Shown here one piece after another: positions 9,551-17,686 of a stretch of 64,000 nucleotides of DNA. The notes beneath the pieces are model-generated. The model saw nothing but the letters and a program-made list of their open reading frames with translations. It was not told the origin of the DNA and ran no database searches. This DNA is from Thermoflexus hugenholtzii (lineage in GTDB: Bacteria > Chloroflexota > Anaerolineae > Thermoflexales > Thermoflexaceae), in contig NZ_CP076326.1 in assembly GCF_018771565.1 (NCBI RefSeq), positions 248,001 through 312,000 of the forward strand, written 5' to 3'. Made by a program: the position numbers and the translations under genes. Positions within the stretch are counted from its first letter, which is position 1, and every line of letters starts with the position of its first letter.

Positions 9551-9678
9551 CGGCGTCTTTTTCCTGAGAGGGACGGAGAGCCGCCCGGACCACCGGCTAT
9601 CATTTAATTGGGAGCGCGTGTTCGGGAGAGGCCATCGGACGGCCTCCCGCTCCAGGGATTCCGCGCGAAGGAGCCGGG

Positions 9679-11208
9679 ATGCTCGCCCGCCTGTGGAGCT
9701 GCGCCCTGATCGGGCTGAAAGGGGAGCCTGTGGCGGTGGAGGTGGATGTCAGCCGCGGGCAGCCAGGGTTCACCATCGTCGGGTTGCCGGACGCGGCGGT
9801 TCAGGAGGCACGGGAACGGGTGCGCTCGGCGATCCGCTACGCCGGTCTCTCTTTCCCGCTGGCCCGCATTGTGGTCAACCTGGCCCCGGCCGATCTGCGT
9901 AAAGAAGGCCCCTCCTACGATCTCCCCATCGCCCTGGGGGTGCTGATCGCCTCCGAGCAGCTCCCCCTGAACGCCGTGGAAGAGGCCATGGTGGTGGGGG
10001 AGCTGGGGCTGGACGGGTCGGTGCGCCACGTGCCGGGGACCCTGGTGATGGCCGCCCTGGCCCGGGAGATGGGCATCCGCCGCCTCTTCGTCCCCGCCGC
10101 AGACGCCCCGGAGGCCGCCCTGGTGCCGGAGATCGAGATCTACCCCGTGGCCTCCTTGCGGGAGCTGGTGGATCACCTGCTCGGGCAGCGTCCCATCCCT
10201 CCCCAGCCGCCCACGCCGCTGGATCGCTGGATCGACACGCCTCCCGCGGTGGACTTCGCGGACATCAAGGGCCAGGAGCACGCAAAGCGGGCCCTGGAGG
10301 TGGCGGCGGCCGGCAACCACAACGTGCTGATGATCGGCCCGCCCGGGACCGGGAAGACGCTGCTGGCCCGCGCCCTCCCCGGGATCCTCCCCCGTCTCTC
10401 CCTGGAGGAGGCGCTGGAGGTGACCCGCATCTACAGCGTGGCGGACCTCCTCTCCTCGGAGTTCCCTCTGATCCGCCAGCGCCCCTTCCGGGCGCCCCAC
10501 CACACCATCAGTCACGCCGGCCTGGTGGGCGGGGGTCGCTTCCCCCGCCCGGGGGAGATCTCCCTGGCCCACCGGGGGGTGCTCTTCCTGGATGAGCTGC
10601 CGGAGTTCGACCTGCGCGCCCTGGAGGTGCTGCGTCAGCCCATGGAGGACAAGCGGGTGGTGATCAGCCGGGCCGCCGGGACCCTGGAGTTCCCGGCGGC
10701 GTTCATGCTGGTGGCGGCGATGAATCCCTGCCCCTGCGGCTACTACGGCGATCCCATCAAGCCCTGCACCTGCTCCCCGGCCATGGTCGCCCGTTATCAG
10801 AAACGCCTCAGCGGGCCGCTGCTGGATCGCATCGATATCCAGATTGAGGTCCCCCGCGTGGAGTATGAGAAGCTGTCCGACGACCGGCGGGGGGAGCCTT
10901 CGGCCCGGATCCGGGAGCGGGTGGAGCGCGCCCGGGCCCTCCAGCGCCTGCGTTTCCACGGGACCGGAGTCACGTGCAACGCTGAGATGGGACCCGGGCA
11001 TATCCGCGCGTATTGCCCGATGGAGCCCCAGGCCCAGGCCCTGCTGCGGGCCGCGATGCATCAGCTGCATCTCTCCGCCCGGGCTTATCATCGGGTTCTG
11101 AAGGTGGCTCGCACCATCGCGGACCTGGAGGGCTCGGAGGTCCTGCAAGCCCATCATATCGCCGAGGCTCTGCAGTATCGGCCCCGCTGGCCGATGGCCG
11201 GCGCTTGA
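9679..11208 (+). CDS. comM: YifB/ComM family Mg-chelatase-like AAA+ ATPase
   Basis: ComM is a cytosolic hexameric helicase that promotes branch migration during natural transformation; in non-competent organisms its role is less clear. The 509 residues show the N-terminal ChlI-like domain ([18 protein letters not shown]), the AAA+ core with Walker [20 protein letters not shown] near residue 218, Walker [10 protein letters not shown] near 304, the family segment [17 protein letters not shown], a CPCGYYGDP...CTCSP Zn-like insert near 353-370, and the C-terminal [20 protein letters not shown] domain. ATG 9679 has GAAGGAG upstream. No other competence gene lies nearby. The three following genes are closely spaced and probably share its transcript. 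Confidence 0.93.
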   Translation: MLARLWSCALIGLKGEPVAVEVDVSRGQPGFTIVGLPDAAVQEARERVRSAIRYAGLSFPLARIVVNLAPADLRKEGPSYDLPIALGVLIASEQLPLNAVEEAMVVGELGLDGSVRHVPGTLVMAALAREMGIRRLFVPAADAPEAALVPEIEIYPVASLRELVDHLLGQRPIPPQPPTPLDRWIDTPPAVDFADIKGQEHAKRALEVAAAGNHNVLMIGPPGTGKTLLARALPGILPRLSLEEALEVTRIYSVADLLSSEFPLIRQRPFRAPHHTISHAGLVGGGRFPRPGEISLAHRGVLFLDELPEFDLRALEVLRQPMEDKRVVISRAAGTLEFPAAFMLVAAMNPCPCGYYGDPIKPCTCSPAMVARYQKRLSGPLLDRIDIQIEVPRVEYEKLSDDRRGEPSARIRERVERARALQRLRFHGTGVTCNAEMGPGHIRAYCPMEPQAQALLRAAMHQLHLSARAYHRVLKVARTIADLEGSEVLQAHHIAEALQYRPRWPMAGA

Positions 11209-11241
11209 GCCCATCGGATCGCCGCGCTGGAGAGCGGGAGG

Positions 11242-12024
11242 ATGGCGATGACGATCCCCGGACGCCCGGATTTCTGGGGGAAGCTCCGGAACGCCCAGCG
11301 GCAGCGGCGGACCCGTCTGGGCCTGACCCTGGCGGTGTGGCGGGATCGGATGCCGGCGCCGATGTTGCCGGTGGATGATCCGGTCTTCCCCTTCGCCCGC
11401 ACCATCCTGGAGGAGGTCGGGGCGTGGATCTGCGCCTGCGCCGTCCCGCTGATCCCCTTCCTGGCCGAGGGCGCGGCCGGGATGGTGGCGATGGAGCGTC
11501 TGATCCGCTATCTCCCCGACGATCTGCCCATCCTGCTGGACGCCCGGTGGCGGGATCCGGCTTCGGCGGGCGCGTATCTCCGGGCCGCCTTTGAGGTGTG
11601 GGGAGCGGACGCGGTGACGGTGGCTCCCGAGCTCCCGGCGGAGGCAGTCCCCCATGGGGCTGCCAACGGGGCGATCTTCTGGTGGGCTCGGGAGGCGCCG
11701 GAGGCCGGGATCGCTGGCCGTCACGCCCGGGCCGCCCGCGCCCGCGGCCTGCCGGCGGGCCTCGCATGCAGCGCCCCGCTCTCCGTCCCCGAGGACCTCC
11801 AATGGGTCGCCCTGGAGGTCCAGGATCCCGCGGACCTTTCCAGGATGGCCGGAGGGCCGCCGCCGGCGGTGGTGTTCGTAGGGGAGCCGATCCTCTACGC
11901 CTCCCGACGCATGGATTTCCGGGAGGCCGCCCGCCGGGCTGCGGAGCACTGGGCGCAGCAGCTGGCCGCCTGGCCTCCGGTGGATGCGCCGGACCCGGAG
12001 GGCAAGGAGTATATCTCTGGATGA
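11242..12024 (+). CDS. orotidine-5'-phosphate decarboxylase-like protein lacking catalytic residues
   Basis: The 260 residues align in order with type 2 OMP decarboxylase (PyrF): AGMVAMERLIRYLPDDLPILLDAR corresponds in two parts to the conserved Ile-Pro-Asp-Asp and Asp-Ala-Lys region, and FEVWGADAVTVAP to the next conserved segment. The catalytic DAKRGDI motif reads DARWRDP (residues 100-106), so the essential Lys is Arg; the N-terminal LCVGLDP-type segment and the phosphate-binding GxGxQGG loop are missing. It should not decarboxylate OMP by the known mechanism. A non-catalytic or altered-function paralogue is inferred. ATG 11248 has better spacing from GGGAGG than ATG 11242. The stop overlaps the next start by four bases. 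Confidence 0.65.
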   Translation: MAMTIPGRPDFWGKLRNAQRQRRTRLGLTLAVWRDRMPAPMLPVDDPVFPFARTILEEVGAWICACAVPLIPFLAEGAAGMVAMERLIRYLPDDLPILLDARWRDPASAGAYLRAAFEVWGADAVTVAPELPAEAVPHGAANGAIFWWAREAPEAGIAGRHARAARARGLPAGLACSAPLSVPEDLQWVALEVQDPADLSRMAGGPPPAVVFVGEPILYASRRMDFREAARRAAEHWAQQLAAWPPVDAPDPEGKEYISG

Positions 12025-12620
12025 ATGAGCAGGATGAGTTCCCATCCCTGGAGTCGGTTCGCGGGGTGAAGCGGGCCCTGCGCGCCCGATGGCTCGCCGA
12101 GCGGGAGGCGTTGCCTCCGGAGATCGTCGCCGCCGCCAGCGCGGCGGTCCGCGCGCACCTGGAGGCATGGCCTCCCTTTGCGCAGGCCCATACGGTGCTG
12201 ACGTATATGGCCTTCCGGAACGAGATCGATCTGACACCGCTGCTCGACCGCCACCCCACGAAGCGATGGGTCCTCCCCCGGATCGCCCCTTCCCGGGAGC
12301 TCTCGCTCCATCGGTATCAGCCCGGCGCCCTGGAGCGCCATCCCTATGGCATGCTGGAGCCGACGCCGGAGTGCCCCGAGGTGGCCCCGGAGGAGATCGA
12401 GCTGGCCCTCATCCCGGGGGTGGCCTTCGATCGCCGGGGCTTCCGGCTGGGATATGGCGGCGGGTATTTCGACCGCCTCCTCCCGCGCCTTCGAGGGATC
12501 ACCGTGGGGGTCACCTACGCCCGCTTTCTGGTCGACGCGCTCCCTCACACCGCCCGGGACAGCCGGGTGCAGTGGATCCTGACGGAGGCGGGCTGGCTCC
12601 GGGCGGAGGATGGATCGTGA
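12021..12620 (+). CDS. 5-formyltetrahydrofolate cyclo-ligase
   Basis: The enzyme (MTHFS, YgfA/FAU1 family) converts 5-formyl-THF to 5,10-methenyl-THF with ATP, returning stored folate to one-carbon metabolism. The 199 residues carry the family features: VRGVKRALRARWLAERE at the N-terminus, TVLTYMAFRNEIDLTPLL, and the substrate/ATP-binding PGVAFDRRGFRLGYGGGYFDR near the C-terminus. ATG 12021 overlaps the stop of the OMPDC-like gene (ATGA), so translation is probably coupled. The next gene begins about 13 bases after its stop. Confidence 0.93.
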   Translation: MNEQDEFPSLESVRGVKRALRARWLAEREALPPEIVAAASAAVRAHLEAWPPFAQAHTVLTYMAFRNEIDLTPLLDRHPTKRWVLPRIAPSRELSLHRYQPGALERHPYGMLEPTPECPEVAPEEIELALIPGVAFDRRGFRLGYGGGYFDRLLPRLRGITVGVTYARFLVDALPHTARDSRVQWILTEAGWLRAEDGS

Positions 12621-12633
12621 GGGAGGGAGCCGG

Positions 12634-13941
12634 ATGTCCGTGGAGTTGCTGCTCGGGGTAGGGGTGGGGCTGGCGCTGAGCGGCGTGAGCGCCATCGTCC
12701 CCGGCTTGCATCCTTATAACCTGGTGGCGGCCCTCCTGTTCAGCCTTCCTGAGCGAAAAGGGATCCTTCCCGCCGACGGCGGGCTGGGGCTGGGGATCGG
12801 AGTGGCGGTGGGTTACGCCTTCTTCCATCTGGCCCCGGCGGTGTTCTACCAAACCCCGGATGAAGGGGCCCTGGGGCTGATGCTGCCGGCCCAGAAGGCC
12901 CTCCGGGAGGGATGGGGACAGGAGGCGGTGCGATGGGCCGGATGGGGAGCGTGGGGGGCTGTGATGCTCCTGTTGCTCTCCGCGCCCTTCTGGCCCCGGG
13001 GATGGGCGGCGCTGCGGGCGGTGCTGGCGCCGCACGTGGGCTGGATCCTGCTGGCCCTCAGCGCCTTCCTGTTGCTTTCGGAGTGGCCGTGGGGCGCCGA
13101 GCGGCTGCCCACGCCGGCCCGGCGTCTGATGACGGTCTGGATGCGGCTCGGCGCCGGGGTGGTCACCTTCGCCCTCTCCGGAGCGCTGGGCTTTCTCCTG
13201 CTCGCCCGGAACCCTCTCATCGGTCCCCTGGCGCGTCAGCCGTTGATCCCCGCCTTCCTGGGGCTGTTCGCGGTTCCCAGCCTGTTGCAGGCGATGAGGG
13301 GCGGTCGGCCCGCTCCATCCCGTCCCTCAGGGGAGACGCTTCCGTTCGGGATCTGGGCGCGGGGGGTGGGGGCCGGGTTGCTGGGAGGGGTGTTCTCGGT
13401 GCTTTTCCCGGGGGTGACGGCGGGGATCGGGGGGCTGCTGGCGGGTCACGCCACGGCCCAGCGGGATGATCGCGCCTTCCTGGTCGCCCAGGGGGCGGCC
13501 CGGGCTTTCTACAGCGTCGGCGTCTTCTGGCTGCTTCTCCTGCCGGACTCCCCCGCGGCGCGGGGCGGGCTGGGGACGATGCTGGCTCCCTGGGCGGGGC
13601 CGGCGACGCCGGACCGTTATCGCGCGGCGGTCCTGGCCACCGCTCTGGCGGCGGCGCTGGCTTTCCTGCTGATGGAGCCGCTCACACAGGGGATGAGCCG
13701 CTGGGCGGCCTCCCGGGCGTGGCGGTGGGTTTATGCAGCGGCGCTGGCCCTGATCGTCCTCAGCGTCGCAGGGTTAGGGGGGATCCCGGGGCTTGCGGTC
13801 CTGCTCGCGGCCTCCGGCATCGGCCTGCTTCCCTCCCTCACCGGCAGCCGTCGTCTGAACACCCTGGGTGTGATCCTGGTGCCCCTCACCCTGCGCCGCC
13901 TGGGGCTGGAGGATGCAGTGTGGCACATACTGAGCCTGTAA
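12634..13941 (+). CDS. TctA-like (COG1784-type) integral membrane permease
   Basis: About 435 residues with ten or more hydrophobic segments. The first half begins with GVGVGLALSGVSAIVPGLHP and the second half contains GVFSVLFPGVTAGIGGLLAG: the duplicated G-x-x-PG motif of TctA-type tripartite tricarboxylate transporter subunits, in the shorter form best known from archaea (COG1784). TctB and TctC partners are absent nearby, so the substrate is unknown. ATG 12634 follows GAGGGAGGG; an in-frame ATG at 12610 inside the previous gene would add eight residues. It is the last gene of the comM run; no clear terminator was seen after it. Confidence 0.65.
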   Translation: MSVELLLGVGVGLALSGVSAIVPGLHPYNLVAALLFSLPERKGILPADGGLGLGIGVAVGYAFFHLAPAVFYQTPDEGALGLMLPAQKALREGWGQEAVRWAGWGAWGAVMLLLLSAPFWPRGWAALRAVLAPHVGWILLALSAFLLLSEWPWGAERLPTPARRLMTVWMRLGAGVVTFALSGALGFLLLARNPLIGPLARQPLIPAFLGLFAVPSLLQAMRGGRPAPSRPSGETLPFGIWARGVGAGLLGGVFSVLFPGVTAGIGGLLAGHATAQRDDRAFLVAQGAARAFYSVGVFWLLLLPDSPAARGGLGTMLAPWAGPATPDRYRAAVLATALAAALAFLLMEPLTQGMSRWAASRAWRWVYAAALALIVLSVAGLGGIPGLAVLLAASGIGLLPSLTGSRRLNTLGVILVPLTLRRLGLEDAVWHILSL

Positions 13942-13996
13942 CCCGGTCCGGGCCTTTCGCACCGGGGCTCCTGAGAGGGTCGTTCGGCCCGAGGGA

Positions 13997-14593
13997 TCAG
14001 GCCGCTTCGGAGCGGATGCGGTAACGGCAGGCCGGATCCCCGTGAATGATGCAGGAGACCCGCTCCGTCGGCGCCCCGAGCAGCTCCTCCATCAGGGCGG
14101 CGTCCAGGGCGCAAAGCCCCTCCTGTTCCCGGGCGACCTCCAGGTAGGGGCAGTTGCGGATCTCCAGCCACGCCGGGCCGTTGGTCGCGGGCTCGATCCG
14201 GGCCAGGTAGCCTTTCGAGTTGAGGAAGGAGACGACGGCGGCGAGCCGGGCCGGACCGGCCAGCCCCTGGAGGGCGGCCTCCTCACTGATGCGTCGGGCG
14301 ATCTGACGGATCTCCGCCGCCGAGAGGGCGACCGGGAGGAGATGGCGGACGAGCCCTTCGTAGTTCCGTGGGAAGAGACGGTTGGCGGCCTCGGTGAGGG
14401 TGAAGACCAGACGAGGACGCCCGCGGCCGTTGCGGTGGGTGCGGACCTCCCGGATCAGGCCCTCGGCGCGCAGGACGCGGAGGTGATGCCGGACGGTGAC
14501 GGCGCGGAGGCCCAGCCGTGTGGCCAGCTCGACAGCGGTGGCTTCTCCTCGTTCCCGCAGGATCTGAAGGATACGAGACCTCGTGGCCTGCAT
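13997..14593 (-). CDS. SufR-like HTH regulator with C-terminal cysteine cluster
   Basis: A 198-residue ArsR/DeoR-type regulator: winged helix at residues 1-70 (ILQILRERGEATAVELA, then TVRHHLRVLRAEGLI), and a C-terminal ligand domain with Cys at 148, 161, 181 and 189. The C-x12-C pair and overall plan resemble SufR-type [4Fe-4S]-binding repressors (COG2345), but the later spacings (x19, x7) differ from cyanobacterial SufR (x13, x14). No suf/isc gene is in the window, so the target is unknown; autoregulation or control of the small membrane protein starting at 14903 is possible because their promoters face apart. ATG follows CGGAGGTGG. Confidence 0.75.
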   Translation of the reverse strand: MQATRSRILQILRERGEATAVELATRLGLRAVTVRHHLRVLRAEGLIREVRTHRNGRGRPRLVFTLTEAANRLFPRNYEGLVRHLLPVALSAAEIRQIARRISEEAALQGLAGPARLAAVVSFLNSKGYLARIEPATNGPAWLEIRNCPYLEVAREQEGLCALDAALMEELLGAPTERVSCIIHGDPACRYRIRSEAA

Positions 14594-14677
14594 CGGCCAC
14601 CTCCGGAGTCAGGGAGGCCTGTGCCTCCCCTAAGATCTCCGCCATCGCCGTCCATCCCCGCTGGCCCCTCTATCCCC

Positions 14678-14706
14678 AGCATAACCGATCCTGGGAAAAA
14701 TGTCAA
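14678..14706 (-). promoter_or_regulatory. promoter of the SufR-like regulator
   Basis: Minus-strand TTGACA (14701-14706) and TATGCT (14678-14683) with 17-bp spacing. It faces away from the plus-strand promoter at 14809-14837, leaving about 100 bp between them. Confidence 0.8.
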
Positions 14707-14808
14707 TGGAGCTGACCCAATCATGGGCCGCTGGTTGTCCACGGGGGCTGGGAAGGCGGTCATCGTCTCTCAAAAACGCTTCCCGGCTCTGAATTTATGG
14801 GTTTCCCA

Positions 14809-14837
14809 TTGACGGAGCGACCGGGGCTGGCTACAAT
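14809..14837 (+). promoter_or_regulatory. promoter of the small membrane protein gene
   Basis: TTGACG (14809-14814) and TACAAT (14832-14837), 17 bp apart. Predicted start near 14844, about 60 bases before ATG 14903. Confidence 0.8.
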
Positions 14838-14902
14838 CTATCTGTGCTGGTGAGGGGTTTCCGTGAAGAAGGCGCTCGATGAACTTCGCGGAGGGAGGTG
14901 GG

Positions 14903-15097
14903 ATGCTGGCCAAACGCATCGCCGTGATCGTGGGCGGGCTGATCATCGGGATCGCCCTGGATCTGTGTGTCCTGGCCCTCTATGCGATCCCCCCTGCTAA
15001 ATACGGCTGGATTTATCATCTGGGCACGGCGCTCCCGCTGGCCCTGGCGGCGATGATCGTGCTGGATGCGGTGCTGAAGACGGAGATGCTCCCATAG
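14903..15097 (+). CDS. small two-helix membrane protein, unknown function
   Basis: A 64-residue protein not recognised as a named family. It begins MLAKRIAVIVGG, contains two hydrophobic helices (about residues 5-28 and 38-57) joined by a short AKYGWIYHLGT loop, and ends DAVLKTEMLP. ATG 14903 was preferred over the in-frame ATG 14879 because GGGAGGTGG precedes it at the normal distance. A strong promoter lies upstream, which supports a real gene. It runs towards rpsU on the other strand. Confidence 0.65.
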   Translation: MLAKRIAVIVGGLIIGIALDLCVLALYAIPPAKYGWIYHLGTALPLALAAMIVLDAVLKTEMLP

Positions 15098-15197
15098 GCG
15101 TGGGGCTAAGGGGAAGCGTCAGGCTTTCGACCGCTGAATCCGACTTCCTGATGCGAGCCGGAGGAGAAGGGGTTGCCGGTTCGCAAGCCGGGATCCG

Positions 15198-15239
15198 GAA
15201 AACAGATGAGGGGCGGGGAAAGATCCCCGCCCCTCATCT
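15198..15239 (-). terminator. intrinsic terminator of rpsU
   Basis: A 15-bp perfect inverted repeat (15204-15218 with 15225-15239, GC-rich, 6-base loop). On the minus strand it is followed by GTTTT. On the plus strand there is no T-run, so it serves rpsU, though the stem could also slow transcription from the plus-strand gene. Confidence 0.8.
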
Positions 15240-15263
15240 CCTTCAGGGCTTCGGCGTTTCCAC

Positions 15264-15485
15264 TCAGAGCAAACCGGCGGCCCGCAGGGCCTTGAGCGTC
15301 GTCCGCCGGCTCTTGCGCAGCTTGGCCGCCTTCTTGCGCTTGCGGATCACGCTGGGCGGCTCGTAGTAGCGCCGGCGGCGGAGCTCCGAAAGCAGCTTGT
15401 CGGCCTGGATCTGCTTGTTGAACCGCTTGAGGGCCGACTCAAAGGACTCCCCCTCCTCGATGACCACGCGCGCCAACGTTCCCAC
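15264..15485 (-). CDS. rpsU: 30S ribosomal protein S21
   Basis: bS21 binds near the anti-Shine-Dalgarno end of 16S rRNA. Signatures: VVIEEGESFESALKRFNKQIQADKLL split by the usual turn, RRRRYYEPPSVIRKRKKAAKLRK and a basic C-terminus. At 73 residues it is a normal length. The start GTG 15485 has AAAGGGG directly upstream with short spacing; TTG 15476 is the main alternative. It has its own near-consensus promoter and a strong terminator, and lies downstream of a Ser/Thr kinase gene on the same strand. Confidence 0.93.
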   Translation of the reverse strand: MGTLARVVIEEGESFESALKRFNKQIQADKLLSELRRRRYYEPPSVIRKRKKAAKLRKSRRTTLKALRAAGLL

Positions 15486-15523
15486 CCCCTTTCGTGTTCG
15501 GATCGATCTGCCTCGCGCTTTCC

Positions 15524-15553
15524 ATTATAGGGGGAGCGGCGGGGGATTGTCAA
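15524..15553 (-). promoter_or_regulatory. consensus sigma70 promoter for rpsU
   Basis: Both hexamers are perfect on the minus strand: TTGACA (15548-15553) and TATAAT (15524-15529), spacing 18 bp. It fills the gap between the kinase stop codon and rpsU. Confidence 0.85.
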
Positions 15554-15566
15554 TGGGTGTCGGCGC

Positions 15567-16550
15567 CTACCCGTGCATCAGGGTGATCAGCAGGGCGAGG
15601 ACGAAGATCCCCAGGGCCACCAGGGCCAGGAGCCGGTGGCGCCGCCAGAGGACCTCCCACAGGCTTTCGGGGGGCGCCCAGACCGCTGCGGGTGGGGAGG
15701 GCGGAGCCGTCCCCAGCAGCTCGGCCCGGAAGGCAGCGATGCTGGGAGGACGGTCATCCGGATGCAACGCCATGGCGTTCAGGATCGCCCGCTCCACCCG
15801 GGGGGAGATGCGCGGGTTGAGGGCGCGGGGCGGGATCAGGCTGTCCGGCTTCAGGAAACGTTGCCGTGCGTCCGGCGGGGGCGTGTTGGTCAGCAGATGA
15901 TAGAGCGTGGCCCCCAGGGCGTAGATGTCTGAACGGATGTCCGTGTGCCCGACGTCCCCCCCATACTGCTCCAGCGGCGTGTAGGCGGCGGTGCCCCGCC
16001 CCTGCAGGATCGTGATGGTGCGGTCCTCATCCGGCGCCAGGAGCTTGACCAGCCCGAAATCCACCAGCTTGATCCGGCCGTCGGGGGTCAGCTTGATGTT
16101 CGAGGGCTTGATGTCCCGGTGGACGATGGGCGGGTTCTGCCGGTGCAGGTAATCCAGGGCGTCGCACAGCTGCTCCGCCCAGCTCAGCACCGTCCGCTCG
16201 TCGAGGAAGCGGCCGCTCTCCCGGGCCTCGTCGATGAGCTCCCGCAGGTCCCGGCCGGGGACGAAATCCATCACCAGGTAATCCCGATCCCCTTCGGAGA
16301 AATAATCCGAGACCTTGGGGAGGTTGGGATGATCCAGCCGGGCCAGGACGCTGGCCTCGCGATAGAACTGGGCGCGGGCCTGCTCCCGATAGGCAGGATC
16401 CGCCTCGAAGCCGAGCAGGATCTCCTTGATGGCGCAGCGGCGTCCCTCCAGCAGCGTGTCCTCGGCTTCGTAGACGGCGCCCATCCCACCTCGTCCGATG
16501 GGGCGCAGGATGCGATAGCGGCCGTGGAGCAGCGTCCCCGGCTTGAGCAT
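15567..16550 (-). CDS. membrane-anchored Ser/Thr protein kinase
   Basis: A Hanks-type kinase of 327 residues from ATG 16550 (an in-frame ATG at 16574 would add eight). Glycine loop GRGGMG near 19-24, ATP-binding Lys42, catalytic HRDIKPSN at 144-151, Mg-binding DFG at 164-166. The kinase domain ends near 270, followed by a Pro-rich linker and one transmembrane helix (about 307-325) with only two or three residues beyond it. Unlike PknB-type receptors it has no external sensor, so it must respond to cytosolic or membrane cues. The gene stands immediately upstream of the rpsU promoter on the same strand. Confidence 0.93.
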   Translation of the reverse strand: MLKPGTLLHGRYRILRPIGRGGMGAVYEAEDTLLEGRRCAIKEILLGFEADPAYREQARAQFYREASVLARLDHPNLPKVSDYFSEGDRDYLVMDFVPGRDLRELIDEARESGRFLDERTVLSWAEQLCDALDYLHRQNPPIVHRDIKPSNIKLTPDGRIKLVDFGLVKLLAPDEDRTITILQGRGTAAYTPLEQYGGDVGHTDIRSDIYALGATLYHLLTNTPPPDARQRFLKPDSLIPPRALNPRISPRVERAILNAMALHPDDRPPSIAAFRAELLGTAPPSPPAAVWAPPESLWEVLWRRHRLLALVALGIFVLALLITLMHG

Positions 16551-16680
16551 GGCGGTCCTCTTCCCCCACTCCACAGCGCGCCCCGGTCGGGCGGCGGGCA
16601 GGACCCCGGTTCCGGAGCGCTTTGCTTCATTTTAACCGATCAACCGAGGGGAGCCCGCGCGGTCGGGGAGGGGCTGCGGG

Positions 16681-16726
16681 AAAATGAGGGATCGGGGAGG
16701 CCTCTCGTGGGACCTCCCCGATCCCT
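16681..16726 (-). terminator. intrinsic terminator after the epimerase-like gene
   Basis: A 14-bp perfect stem (16687-16700 with 16713-16726), 12-base loop, followed on the minus strand by CATTTT. Confidence 0.8.
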
Positions 16727-16750
16727 GCGGGAATGGGGACATGTGCGAAC

Positions 16751-17665
16751 TTACGAGGCGGTGGGGCGCAGGATGGCCCGCAGGGCGGATTCGGGATCCG
16801 GGTAACGGAAGGTGAAGCCGGCCTCGAGCAAACGCCTGGGGAGCACGAACTGGCCGGTGAGCAGGAAGTCGGCCCCCTCCCCGAACAGCAGGCGCAGGGC
16901 GAAGGCGGGCACCGGCAGCCAGGAGGGGCGCCCCATCACCTTCCCCAGGATCCGGCAGAGCTCGGCGTTGCTAACCGGCTGGGGGGCGGTGAGGTTGTAG
17001 GGCCCCCGGGCCTCCGGGTTCTCCATCAGGAAGCGCGCGGCCTCCACCCAGTCATCCCGATGGATCCAGGACCACCCCTGGCGGCCGTTCCCGAGGGGGC
17101 CGCCCAGGAAGAAGCGAAAGGGAAGGAGCAGGCGGGGCAGGGCGCCCCCATCCTTCGCCAGAACGATCCCGGTGCGCAGGATCACCCGGCGGACTCCCAT
17201 GGCCTCCACGGGCTGCGTGCTGGCCTCCCAGTCCACGGCCAGGCGGGCCAGGAAGTCGTTCCCCGGAGGATCTTCTTCCGTTAACCGCTCTTCGCCCCGC
17301 GCCCCGTAGTAACCGACGGCGGAGGCCTGAAGGACGACGTGGGGTTTCACCCGGGCGGCGGCGATGGCCTCCACGACGGCGCGGCCGGCGTTCAGTCGGC
17401 TCTCGCGGATGCGGCGCTTGGTGGCCTCGGTCCACCGCTGGCCGATGCTCTCCCCGGCCAGGTTGATGATCGCGATGGCCCCCTCAACCAGATGCCCCCA
17501 TCCCTCCGGGGTGCGCCCGTCCCAGCGCGCCCCCTGCACGCCCGGCGGCAGGCGCGCCGGCTCCGGCCGCCGCGAGAGCGCGATCACCTCGTAGCCAGCC
17601 CGACAGAGGCGCTCCGCCAGCGCCCGGCCCAGCAATCCGGTCCCTCCGGTGATCAGCACGCGCAT
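16751..17665 (-). CDS. TIGR01777-family NAD(P)-binding epimerase-like protein
   Basis: A 304-residue extended short-chain dehydrogenase/reductase of the YfcH/SDR39U1 family. The Rossmann motif is ITGGTGLLGRALAERL at residues 4-19; further signatures are INLAGESIGQRWTEATKR, a SAVGYYG catalytic-type segment (Ser and Tyr), and a C-terminal domain (FVLPRRLLEAGFTFRYPD) typical of DUF1731. Substrate unknown. It follows the penicillin-acylase-family gene by 21 bases on the same strand, so the two are probably cotranscribed; no metabolic link is obvious. Confidence 0.9.
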   Translation of the reverse strand: MRVLITGGTGLLGRALAERLCRAGYEVIALSRRPEPARLPPGVQGARWDGRTPEGWGHLVEGAIAIINLAGESIGQRWTEATKRRIRESRLNAGRAVVEAIAAARVKPHVVLQASAVGYYGARGEERLTEEDPPGNDFLARLAVDWEASTQPVEAMGVRRVILRTGIVLAKDGGALPRLLLPFRFFLGGPLGNGRQGWSWIHRDDWVEAARFLMENPEARGPYNLTAPQPVSNAELCRILGKVMGRPSWLPVPAFALRLLFGEGADFLLTGQFVLPRRLLEAGFTFRYPDPESALRAILRPTAS

Positions 17666-17686
17666 GCGAGCCTCCCCAGGCGGAAG

